64,000 nucleotides of DNA from Casuarina equisetifolia (taxonomy: Eukaryota > Streptophyta > Magnoliopsida > Fagales > Casuarinaceae): the NCBI GenBank assembly GCA_028551475.1, contig CM052359.1, positions 26,847,583 through 26,911,582 on the forward strand, in the 5' to 3' direction. The translations under genes and the position numbers were made by a program. Under the pieces are notes generated by a model. It had not been told where the DNA came from. It saw only the letters and a program-made list of their open reading frames with translations, and made no database searches. Shown piece by piece: positions 29,882-41,909 of this stretch. How positions within the stretch are numbered: the stretch's first letter is position 1; the number at the start of each line of letters is the position of its first letter.

Positions 29882-32800
29882 ATGTGGGTGTTCTATCTCA
29901 TATCACTGCCTCTAACCATAGGGATCGTGATGATCACCTTGAAGCATTTCGCGGGACCGGACGTCCCCCGTTACGTTCTCGTCACCGTTGGCTACACCTG
30001 GTTCTGTTCTCTCTCGATCATCATTCTAGTCCCAGCCGACATTTGGACCGTAAATATATCTACGTTTGCCACCTTATACAACCGATGTTGCACCATTCCG
30101 TGTTTCGCATGTTGTCTTTGGTGATTTACTGTCTACAATGATGAATTTGATTTTGTGGTTGGTGAATTTTCGGAGTTTTGAATTTGGATCTGAATTCTTA
30201 CTCTCAGAGTCTGCATTCTTTTAGCAGTTAAATTATCGGATTTTGAGATATAGGGAAATGGCCTATGATACGAGAGGATTTACAAAAAGAAAGTGACGTT
30301 AAATAAACGAATGAATTTTGAGATAAGCATCCTCGGAGTTCTTCTTTGATTGATCGACTAAAATGGTTTCAATTTTTACGTCTTGTAGAGTGTTGAATAA
30401 TGTTTCCTGTATTTAGCGGAAAACAGTCTTTGTGATTGAAATGAAGCCTTCTGTTCACTTCCTGTTTTCTTATGTAATAGGCCCTCAATCTGTTTAATGT
30501 CTAACTGTAGCAAATATGCCGTTTCTTTGCCCCATGCATGAAATTTATGTTCTATCTTCTTCTCACTCAAGTATTTTTATGTTTGATGTGATATTTCGTT
30601 AATTGCTACGACAACTGCAAGTTGATTTTATTACTTTTTATCACTCAGACTATTATGGGCCACTACAATGGGGGGATATCCTTCTTTTGGAGCTTGTCCT
30701 ATTGGAGTACTTTTTTACTAACTTGGTAAGCTATTTTGTAGTTCGTTTATCCTTTTTATCCTCTTAAATATTTTTATTATCAAAGGCCCCTATGTCAGAG
30801 GAGATTGGCTGTTATCTGAAGTTATCTTGGTATCTAGGGAAATCCTAGTGTTTAAATTATTGGTTGCTGTCTTACAGTTTCTAGCAGATATCTTCCTTTC
30901 TTTTTATATTTTGCACGTATATGGAATTCTCTAGCCCTAGGATTTTGTAACGGGTTACTAATAGGAATTGATTATAATTCTTTCACCAACTTGTAAAAGA
31001 TGACAACAAGTCATTTCAACCACAGTCAAGCTAATTCTCAATTCCAACAAAATGATAAGTAGAAACCAAAAATAAAACTTGATTTCTGTTAATGCCACAT
31101 TAACCGCTTGAACTAGCAATTGTAGTGTTTAATTGCCACTGCTAATTTAGCTAGAAGTTTTCCCACTCTAAATACGCAAATGTGTTACCAAGCAGAAGTA
31201 TTGGATAGAAGCTCCAAATAAAACCATTTATGAAAAGAAAAATAAAAAATAAAAATTTATGTTGTCATGAGCCGCTCAAGTGAGCCCAGCCATCAATGCC
31301 AAATTTGCTTTCTCGTTTTTGGAACTTTTTCTGTTCTTTTTTCTCTTCCCATATTATAAGCTGTCATTGGTCCCAACTAACATACATGTTAGAGTCAGAA
31401 TTTGGTAATGCTATTTTTCTACAGAAAACAGAAATTAAAAAGATAAATGAATACGTTAAGAAAAAGAGAACCTGAAATGAGAATGTTTGGTGGATGATTT
31501 GAGTGATAGCGAGAGAGATTTAAAAATCAAGATTTAATTTGAATGGTGAAGGCAGTCTTTATTGTGAAAAGGATAAGATGAGAGCTACTTACATTGGTTT
31601 AATCATATACAAACATTGTTGTGATCCAATTTAAGATCTTGAGACGAACAGAGAGAGGCCAAATGTTTGAAGCAGCAGAGAATAGAGTACAACCTTAGTC
31701 TGAATAGAATCATGAAAAAGATATACCCACCCCACCACAATTAGTTGAGAAAGGTATTCATAGAGCTAACCCCAACTAGATGGGACAAAGACTTCCTTGA
31801 GTTGAATCAGTACTTATAGAGTTAGTATGGCCTAGGATCATTTTTCTTCAATTTTAGCTGTATGATGTTCAATTGCTCTGCTTTGGTAATGCGTTGCTCT
31901 CTGTGTAAGCAGTTTTTGGGGCCCTAAGAAATTCTTGGCTTAGGGAAAGCATGTATTCTCATCGATTTTTATAAAACTATTTCTCTAAGCAGGGTTGTGG
32001 CGCCAACTATTCAGGGTTATGAAGATGCTGGGGACTTCACTGTGAAAGAGAGATTGAAGACTAGCATTCACTCCAACTTAATCTTTTACCTATGGGTTGG
32101 CTCTATTGGACTTTTTGGACTTACATTAATGATTCTTTTACGCAGGAACCGGTATGGCTTTTACCTAGCTAACACGTTGTTGTTGTTTTATTTCTTTCTT
32201 GACTCTGAACCCTTAATATTTTAATGCCATTCTTTTCCTTTTTTTTTTTATTATCTTTCTACCTTTAAAGTTCACATGATCACTGTTTTGAGGGGATATA
32301 AATCAAGTTCCGGGCATCAGGAAATGGTTAAAGTCAGATCACAGAAATCTGGTTAGCAGCAGGATGATAATAGGTCTAATCTGTGGTAACTACCCTGGTA
32401 GCTACAAGGAAAATATCCCTTAGATAGGATGCACTCACGATCAATCCATTGGCTAATACTTTTTTCCTCTCTCTCTAATTCCAATTGAAAGTTGCCTAAA
32501 TTCCTATTTGCTATGAGTGAATCAAACACGTTTACATGCCACATTGGAGCAGTCAAGATTACTGTCATGTTCCTAGATTTTTGTCTAATTAATGACAAAG
32601 TATCTTCTTTTTTTTTAATTATTATTATTATTATTATTTTAAAGTTTGGTATTGTTATTGATAGCATAGGTTGACAAAGTATCTATGTTTGCTCTAAAAT
32701 GACCTTTCAGGCTTAGCCCTGTAGTAAAGTAGGCCATCATAGGCATCAATCTTTGGTCAACAGAAGGAGCAGTTTGTGGCATTTTCGTTGTAACATGTTA

Positions 32801-35800
32801 AAATTTGTGCATGTGAGATGGTTAAAAAATGCTTACCTCTCAGCATCTTAAGTTTTTACCAGTTGTCATTAGTAAAAGACATCGATTGAGATCGTGAAAT
32901 TTCAGAACCTCCTGCTCACCTTTTATGTAAGTGGACTGCCTTTATCTCTGTTTTGCCTTTCTAGCCACAATGAGCAATTAGTTTGCTGTTTTCTGATGAT
33001 TTTTTTGTTTGTTTCTTTGTTTCTGCAGCCCTATTTTCTCTTTTTCATTTCCTTTTTTGGAACCATTTCCTAACAGCCAGTACTTTGTAGGAGTGGTGGT
33101 ATTCTGGGCTTTGCCATGGCTTGCTCAAACACTTTTGGACTTGTTACTGGTGCATTTCTTCTTGGCTTTGGTTTGAGTGAAATTCCAAAGGGCATTTGGA
33201 AAAGTGCAGATTGGACTGCTCGCCAAAAAGTTCTGACACATGAAGTTGCCAAAATGGCAGTGAAACTCGATGATGCTCACCTAGAATTTTCAAATGCTAT
33301 TGTAGTAAGTTTAACCCTCTAAATATAAGTCAAAGCTTTATTTGGCAGATTAATATCCTTGCCTACATATATTGATTTCTCTTTAATTTTTTTTTCTTTA
33401 TGATTACCTTTTTGGAAGAATGAGTTTTTCCAGTTTAATAATCCAATTTTTTTAATCATTTTATTCCTAGGTTAATAATCTTCATTTATCTCAGAGCTTT
33501 AAAACTCAAATCTTAGCTTGAATGCCTGAATGAATAATATTCTGCTCCACTGAAGCCAAAAGGAAGATGCGGTTCTGAAGTTTTTGATTGTTGCAATGTG
33601 AACTAATCATTGGTATCATAATCCATGGCAGATTACATTTTCTTAATTCTCATCCCAAAAGTTTAAGTGGAGATGTGAAACTATTATATGCAACTTCCCA
33701 TCTAACTAAGGTGCACATCCATATGATTACTAAAGTATCTCTCTCAAAGCTTACACTGTTGAGGGTGAATAATACTCATTCTGGCACTTTTTCTAATGTC
33801 TAGATGTGATGACTCCTCAATTCTTAGCTTGATATATTTTTCGATCAGGTGGCTGGTCTTGGGACTCAAGTAGTGGCTCTCCTGCTCCAATGTATTATTT
33901 CTAACTTCTACTAAAAGTTGAAGTTGGAGTAGTGAGAAACAAAGTCATTTAAATTACTTTCTAAAAGATCCTAGGGAAAAGTTTTTCAAGTAAGATATGC
34001 CACGTCTTGTGCATTTGCAATGATCAGACACTATTATATCTTGTTGTTACCACCACCTCCATCGTTGCCACTGAATATATATTCACTGTTCTCATCCAGT
34101 TGGTCAGCCTCAAACATGTTATTTTCTTGTACATTAGATAGATCATGCAATGCTCTACTCCCCTTGTTTTGTGCTTGACAATAAGAAAAGATATTTGGCA
34201 CTGGTTCTTTTATATTGATCCTTCATTCATAATTTTCCATTTTAATCGTGGACATATGGAGCCTGCGACCTTAATCTTTTAGAAATCTGTTTCCTTTTAA
34301 TCTCCTTGAATAATCTTAGATTTTGTGTGTAATCAGATTGCACAGGCAACATCAAAGCAAATGCCCAGGCGAGATCCTTTGAGACCGTTCATGAATATCA
34401 TTGATGATATTTTGCGTCAAATGGTTGTTCAACTTTGCTAATGGTCATTCAGTTGTTGTTCATAGTGCTTTTTGTTTGAATCTATTTGAACTTCTCGCAT
34501 ATTCCAGTTAAAAGAAGATCCTTCCTTCAGACCTCAAGGTGGGAAATTAGGAGAAAATGATATGGACTACGATACTGATGAGAAATCTATGGCAACATTA
34601 AGACGTCAGCTTCAGAGAGCTCGAGAGGAGTATTACCGGTACAGAAGGTACATTCTAACTGAATTGATTAAGAGCTTTTAGATGCTGTGTTCTGAATTAA
34701 TAAAGATTAAGGTTACACATGTCTATGCCATGTATTTGAATCTGCAATGAGAGTTGAGAATTTTCGTGAGGTGTCTCTAAATTTGAAATTCTCATCTCTG
34801 CTTCTTCATGAATTTCCTTGCCTAGAACTGTCATCCCCCTCCTCAAACATGGTTGATTGAAGTTCCCTTTCATTACAGACTTATTCCTTGTCTTTACTAA
34901 TCATATTAAAATGTTTATGTGTTTGAGAAAAGAGCATTGGCCTTTAAGAAATGCTACTATATATTTTTTTTCACTTGCAAGTTCATAAGCGTCTTATTCT
35001 ATTGTGTGCAAATGCTAGTTCTTTTGTTCAGACATAAAAGTTAGAGTCTGCTTCTGATCCTTTTTCCTTTCCATTTCACAATTTTTTTTCCATTGGCAAA
35101 TCAAGTTAACCTTCAGCTTCTTACAGTGAGTATATGAAATATGTCTTTGAAGCCCTGGAGCTGGAAGATACCATAAAAAATTTTGAGCACAGGAGGGCTA
35201 CAGGATGGTTTGTCTCTATCCACTTTTTTTTTTCACGTTTTTATGTATGACACATGCCTTACTCTAATTTGAACAAATTCGACGCATCAAGATTATGACA
35301 TGGTATCCATTGTATAGTTGTGCTATCAACTATCCAGTGGACTGGCAATTCTGGTTCTTGGAGTTTGTTTACTCATCTACATGATTATTCTTGTAGTTGT
35401 TACCACAAATCTTCTTATTATCTTTTAATATTTTGGTTAGAGAAACATTTATGCTTCTCTTCATGTCTGTGCGGAAGCATGCAAATAAGTGTGTCTGTGT
35501 GTCTCAATTGGTGTCAGCTTTCTTTTGTGTACAGGCACACATATAGCTTCACTTCTTGATTTATTGACAGGAATTCATGATTGCATGGAAGCATGATGGC
35601 ATTGAGTTCCTGTATGCACAAAAGTATTTTCTTCATTATATACTGCCATTGATTTATTGACAGGAAATTCATGATTGCATGGAAGCATGATGACATTGAG
35701 TTCCTGTATGCACAAAAGTATTTCCTTCATTATATACTGCCATATCCAGACCATGTATTGGTTGCTAGTTTTTGTTTTCTGCCTGCTGTTCAGGTCATTG

Positions 35801-38800
35801 AGTTTCATTGATAATTGGTTCACTCACAATGTATGCATATGTAGGGACCACAAATTTTCCCCCTAAGCAGCTGAGCCTGGGTCTGGGGGAACAGCGGGGG
35901 GCCATCCCTCATGATAGAAGAGCTCTCTGGTTAAGCTCCTCCCCTCTCCCTCCTGTGGGCCACACTTAAGTGAAAGAAGGAACAAACCATTGCTTTTGCA
36001 ATATTTCCAAAGTAGTTAAAACAATTTATTTCTTAGGGGTCACATTGCAGCGAGGATGAGATTTCTAGTGCTGCCTATAGCCTATGTGCCCAGAGAAAGT
36101 AGAGTGCGTCTTTTATTTTGCTGCCGTATTGTAAGTAAATGGTCACCTGCAGTGGGTGGCAAATAAGTTGTTAGTAGTTTTCAAACATTGCAGGTCGCAT
36201 CAGGTGCAGGGGTGCTCAGAGAGTATTTTGTTATTGATGTCTAACTGTATAATTGAGAATTTAAGTTTACAAATTGAATATATGAGATGCTATAGGATGC
36301 TGAGTGCCGAGTTATACACTTTGAATAAGCATGGTTGAAATGAGGACATTGAGATGGACGTGTAGAAAGCAAAATGGGATTTTTATTTTTGGTAAGAAAG
36401 TTGAAGGGCTGACATCACCAGTGGCAGTTATGAAGAAGTTGGCTTGATACTGATCGGGAGAGGATGAAGTTGGCTTAAGATTGTATGATCGATAGGCTAG
36501 ACCACTAGACTAGTCTGTGGTTTATCTTGAATGTGAAAGAAGGACATGGTAAATGTTGAAGCTTGTCGAATGTAGTTGGAAATATTGGCTTCAATTGCAA
36601 TAATCCAAGTCTAGATAGAGCCCGGTGAGGTCTTGTAGCAGACTAAATAGTTTTAAATCCTTCCTGAATTCAATCTTTCTTGTGTGCTCATTGGCATCAT
36701 CATAATTGAGTATCATTTTAAATTCATGCAGTAACTGTTGCCTATGGTGTGAACCATTCTGAAGAAGTTGACTTTAGTCTCTCCTTTTCATTTTCCTTTG
36801 TCATTTACTGGCACCTTTTATTGAATCTGTTCTGAGTTACATTTCTTGTATCAAGTTTACAAGGACTACGTGAAGCTCAAAGTTTTTTAATCTGATAGTG
36901 AAAGGAAATATTAGGTCATATCATCGCTAGTAGTGCTTGGCATCTTTTCTTGATATGTTTCATAGCTTCATGCTGCTTTTCCTTCATACTAGCTTTATAT
37001 TTTACTCTTGCAGGAAATATATTTCAAGATTTAGGCCTGAACGAATGGGCAGACTTGGTTCTCTTCTTGATACGATTGGTGAGTACTGGAATCTGAGTAC
37101 TATTGCTTTATTTGTATACAATTTCAACTCCTTTCAAAATGTTAGGTACTTAGAGGATTCCAAATCTGGAAGTTAGACTCTGTATTTTGTCATTCTCTTA
37201 AATGTGGGATACTTCGAGGTTGGGAGCAGATGAAACCAAATCTGGAAGTTATATCATGGTTATTCTGTCATTCTTCTGGACCTCACAATCGAATTTTGGG
37301 TCATTTAAGCTAACCAATATATGGCTTTTCCTATGTGAGTGAAGTCGAATGAATCAATGTTGCTTTCATTAACAATTCAAGGCATAAGTTTGATTGCTAC
37401 AAGAAAGAGTATTCCCCACACCCCCCCCCCAAACCACCACACACACACACACACAAATAAATGAGGTAAACCACCAATAAACATCTATTAAAGAAATGAA
37501 AGTGTTACTATTTCTTAACATTATTTGGTGTATAAAATATTAATAATAGATGAAGTGGGTATGCATTTAGTTATATCCAGAGAATTTTAGGAATTAATTG
37601 ACCTGTTTATTATATTTTAACAGATTTCTACATTAAATCAATTAGTTTTTAATGCGATGTGTAACTCTATGCAGAGTTGATCTGGCACTGTATACTAAAG
37701 AAGCAACTTAAGAAACTTTTGGCAATCATATTAGGTTGCATGTCAGCTGCAATTCTATTAGCGGAGGCTACTATACTGCCCAGTGGAGTTGATTTATCTC
37801 TGTTCTCTATTCTCATAAATGCCGTTGGAAGTCAAGAGGTAGTTGTGCAGGTAAATTTTCCTTTTGAGGCTTGGAATTGTGCCTTTTCTGGAGAACTGCT
37901 TTTTCTGCTGTGAAGGTTAAATTGTATTGCTAAATCCATTCTTCAGATTGGCTTATAATCATATCATTTTAGTTAGTTAGTATGGTTTTAAGAAACTGGG
38001 TTAAGTTATATTCTTATCTGTTGATATCATTTCATTCAGCTGTTTTTAGTCCATGGTTAGATTCCATTTAGAGATTGTCGTTCATTATAATTTTCCACTT
38101 CAATGTTTAACTGTCAACGGGTATTTGTGATCAACCCTTAATCTTCTCGCTCTTGGTCCATGGAGACTCCTAGGAAACTTGAGAGGGATTGAGTAACTTC
38201 ATCTATTTTCTTAAATTTATGTACAGCAGCTAACAAATTAAAACAGAGGCTATTGTCATTTCCCACCTGTCTAGTTTATGTCATTTCTAGTTTCTTTTTC
38301 TTTACTCTTAAATTATTTTTTTTCTCTTAATTTTTAAATATTTTTTTGTTTTATGTCAATTCAATAGCATAGTTCTGCCAATTCACATGTCCAAGTACTA
38401 TTCCCCGTTTGAATAAGTAATTTCACCATAGTACTCCAATGGGATTGTGTTCCTCGTTGAGTTTTCTTACATGATAGTAGGTAGTTTTTGAACGCTCATT
38501 TTTGCAGGTTGCTGCTTTTTTCCCTCTGGTGTATATGTGCCTGTGCACATATTATTCCTTGTTTAAAATTGGAATGCTGATGCCAATTTATTACTCATTG
38601 ACGCCCAGGCAAACGAGCTCAGTCAGCTTGCTTATGATATGCTCGTAAGTCTAATTTAATTTCCTTTCATAATTTTTGCAAACTATCGAATTTTATATTA
38701 TTAGTATTCTCTTTGAAAGAAAAGAACAACAACAATTTCACTTTAACTTTTCTGCCAGGATGGTTGCACGATATGCTCCTCCAATTTCATACAACTTTCT

Positions 38801-40322
38801 CAATCTCATTCGTCTTGATGGTGATGAAAAGACTATCTTTGAAAAGGTTTTTCTCTGCTGTGGTGTGCTTTATTCACAAAATGGTAGTCATACTCCAATA
38901 AGTCATATTCTAATGAGGCATCTTTTGTCATAAAGATCAGCATTCAAGCTTTTAAATTCCTTGAAGTTGTACTGTGTAAGTAATAGAATTATTGACCTGA
39001 TCTAAAACGATTTGTTACTACAATATTGTGGCTAGTCATTTTCCCTAACTCTATCCATGTCTCGTCTACTGGCTTTGCAAAAGAGTGAACCCAATTACCT
39101 GGGAAATCATTTTGAGCTTACATAGAAATATTTGCCGTATGGTCTTCTCTCTCTTCTCTCTCTTGCTGCGTCTTTCTCTCTCTCAAACTTGATTATTTTG
39201 CTCGTTGTAATAAGTTCTTATGTCTGTGCAGAGAATGGGAAATATCGATGATGCTGTCCCTTTCTTTGGAAAAGGATTCAATAAAATCTATCCCCTTATC
39301 ATGGTTATATATACCATGTTAATTGCAAGCAACTTTGTAGACCGGATAATTGAATATTGTGGAAATTGGAAGATATTTAACTTTCAGAATGAAGCAGATG
39401 ACATGGATGGACTTAATCCATCAGGAGTAATAATTTTGCAGAAAGGTAAGCTAATTAATTCGTATTCCCATCAGCTTATAGTGGTACCACAGTTTGCTTA
39501 CAGAAAATGTGTAAAAAATATAGAGAAAAACCCATAGCTAACAGGCTTGCACATATATGATATTTGGGTGAAGTTCTTCATTGCCTTTTGAATTCAACTC
39601 TAATTCATTTTGTTTCCTTACCAGAACGTTCTGGACTTGAGCAAGGGCATAAAGTTGCTGAGTTTGTTATCCCATTAGCAAGGAATTTCAACAATGTAAA
39701 TATCTACGCCGAATCTGGAAGCACTCTTTCTGTATGTTAACTCATCTGAATGCACAAGATTTTTGTCATTCTGATTAAAAAAGCATTCATTTATACTGCC
39801 AGCACTATTTAGTAAACAAACTTGTTTTGAAGTTTATATTTTCCTATTCTCAAAGTCTTGATCATTTGAAAATGATACCAGGATAAGGGTGGCTCTGAAC
39901 TGAAAACAACCGATGCGATAGAAGATGGAAAGATAGGTGAATTAAAACCTTTCATGGAAGAGGCACTCTATGACACGCATGGAGAAGTAATCAACAAGAA
40001 GCAAGCTGCCACAAGGGAACACAACAAACAAGCATCCAATATGGATTGGATTGAGAAAAATATAACCTCTGCAGCCGATGCTTGCAAAACGAGAATCGTG
40101 GCAGCAGGAACATCGTCTGGATTAGCCTCGAAGTGGGCAACCATGAGGATTGGATTCCAGAATTTCAAGTCCAACATTGGGGCCAAGAGATTCATTCCTT
40201 TGAGCCAAGTTCAAGGAAACAGCCTTGATTCACATTCTTCCTCATCTGAATCACTTGACGAAATTTTTCAGAGACTGAAACAGTCTACTGTAAACCATAG
40301 AGGCTATGGCGAAGCTGACTGA
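29882..40322 (+). CDS. LMBR1-like (LIMR family) multipass membrane protein
   Basis: A 717-residue plant LMBR1-domain membrane protein, similar to the Arabidopsis LIMR family; precise role not established. Fourteen exons, all GT-AG and in frame: 29882-30049, 30649-30725, 31993-32151, 33091-33304, 34337-34423, 34508-34647, 35127-35207, 37014-37078, 37675-37850, 38508-38644, 38759-38846, 39232-39445, 39625-39731, 39882-40322. Family blocks: MWVFYLISLPLTIGIVMITLKHF, VPRYVLVTVGYTWFCSLSIIILVPADIW, GYEDAGDFTVKERLKTSIH, ACSNTFGLVTGAFLLGFGLSEIPK, LGENDMDYDTDEKSMATLRR, LLAEATILPSGVDLSLFSILI, ARYAPPISYNFLNLI and FNKIYPLIMVIYTMLIASNF. About nine hydrophobic segments surround a central charged loop, with a hydrophilic Ser-rich tail in the last exon. 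An in-frame Met at 29720 would add 54 very basic residues; I prefer MWVF because family members start there. Confidence 0.95.
35556..35743. repeat. Tandem duplication, ~93 bp x 2, in intron 7 of the LMBR1-type gene
   Basis: Copy 1 is about 35556-35648 and copy 2 about 35649-35743. Both run from TTGATTTATTGACAGG through CATGATTGCATGGAAGCATGATG and GAGTTCCTGTATGCACAAAAG to TATATACTGCCAT, with few differences. Each copy contains TTGACAGG, which looks like an acceptor site, but no LMBR1 exon follows it. Confidence 0.93.
37416..37455. repeat. C-run and (AC)n microsatellite
   Basis: A cytosine run at about 37422-37431 is followed by an AC repeat at 37438-37455, inside the intron between exons 8 and 9 of the LMBR1-type gene. 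Simple sequence only. Confidence 0.9.
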
Positions 40323-41909
40323 TGATTATCTTTATCGTCATGGCATGGACTTCAAGAAGATGGGACGTTCCAGATAAGTCTGTTGCACAGCAACCAGAGC
40401 CATTACCAAATAGGTATCACATTTTTGGCTTAATCACTGCACTCCAGGAATGTTTCCAAGGGTTGAAAAATATATTCTTGTGACTAAATTACCTGTAGCA
40501 TAAGATTTTCAACTTGGGAAAACCACGCGTATTCATAGTACTTAATTGGGTGTGATAATAGTGAAAAATAGAGTCTGAGAATGCTGTAATAGTATTATGA
40601 TCATGTACACCAAATAAATAAATAAATAAATAAAGATTTTTTTTTTTTCAACCTTCAGAAAGGAAGCCGTTACAGATTTCTTTTTTCATGCATCCTTTAG
40701 AAATTTTTTCACCGCTGCATTAAGTCGCTGCCAAGTATAAGAATAGAGAAGACTAAGTTAAGCACAGCATATGAGTGGCCAAAGAAGTTTTGTAGGAATG
40801 CAAAACGCCAACATAATGGAGGCCACCCCCGCCCCATACCCATGTGCAACAATAGGACCAACCGCGCGTCACCAATGTGCCCGACAAATTCGCGTGACAT
40901 CAGCTCCTTATGCCCCCTGTTCCAACCCACGCGTGCGCTTTTTGTTGTGTACCGTATACATCGAGTTCTTTCTGAATGCACCGGATCTCGAAACATACAA
41001 AAGGTAAGAAATGATCACGGCATCATGAGCCTGAAAGACACCCAATTCTGTCATCGGCCGCGTTTTCTGCCATCTTTGTCGACGGAAACATTCATTGACA
41101 GCAGGGAGTGGTTTTTCGAGTTCAATTTGGCAGCTGCCGTGATTATCGTTCAAAACGCGTTTGGTTCACGGGTGGCAGACCGGCCATGTCCCAGCCTCCC
41201 GATGCATCAATCATTTGTGTCTATAAATCAGCCCAAAGTTCGCAGCAGGCACCACATATATATAATGCTCAGATTATCCGACCTTGATCCCAATGTTAAT
41301 ACCCTTGTTACACCTCCTAATCCCAGTATCCTGGTTCCGAGGAAGAGCTGTAAATTAAAAAATAATAATAATAATAATAATAATAATAATTTATTAAAAA
41401 AAAAAAAAAAGGAAAAACAGCCGAGTGATGAGCTGGCGCACTGTTGCTGATTAAATCTGGAGTATTCCTTTTTGTGCTTCCAGGTGTCATACAGCTGTAT
41501 TATGCCTATCCCCAATTTACCTTTGAGTGCTTTATTCCCTTTGCTCTTCTTCGCCGTACAGACGGTGTCGTTTCAACGCGTTAACGGCGCTCTTTCCAAT
41601 CGGTTCCCCGGCTGACCATTTTATCCACTCTAACGGTCACTTTGGCAAATCAATACCAGATAAAGGACAGAGGGTCAAAACATTGACAGGGGACAAATGT
41701 GTCATTGCACTCAACTGAGGCGACCTCCCTGTTGTAGTTATGTTGCTTTCTTAAGGGTGTTTCTGTAATTCTGGGACCTCCAAGCTTGAGACCCAAGATG
41801 AAAGAAAGCCACAGAGAAGGAAGTAGAAGCTAAGTGCTTGAGCAGGTTTTGCATTGTACGGTGGAAGCTAAGTGCTTGCGTTGGTGCTCTGAGTTTGAAG
41901 GACTTCGAT
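40323..41909. other. Spacer between LMBR1-type and NDL genes, with NDL upstream region
   Basis: Begins with the LMBR1-type 3' region, then (AATA)n at about 40612-40634. A GC-richer island at 40800-41250 has many CG dinucleotides and may be regulatory. An (AAT)n run lies at about 41361-41391. A 202-codon open frame at 40842-41450 runs through this (AAT)n repeat and resembles no protein, so I do not count it as a gene. The NDL leader probably lies after about 41740. Confidence 0.55.

Noticed and set aside
35570-35700. TTGACAGG sites in the 93-bp repeat as possible alternative exons
   Set aside because: They resemble acceptors, but the following sequence lacks an open frame matching LMBR1 and the true exon 8 (37014) joins exon 7 perfectly.
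35514-35823. Minus-strand repeated peptide (LCIQELN-IMLPCNHEF)
   Set aside because: Produced by translating the 93-bp tandem duplication in the LMBR1-type intron. No gene context.
40842-41450. 202-codon open frame between the LMBR1-type and NDL genes
   Set aside because: It runs through an (AAT)n repeat (poly-Asn) and poly-A (poly-Lys) and shows no family motif. Overlapping frames in the same GC-rich island are equally open. Chance ORF.
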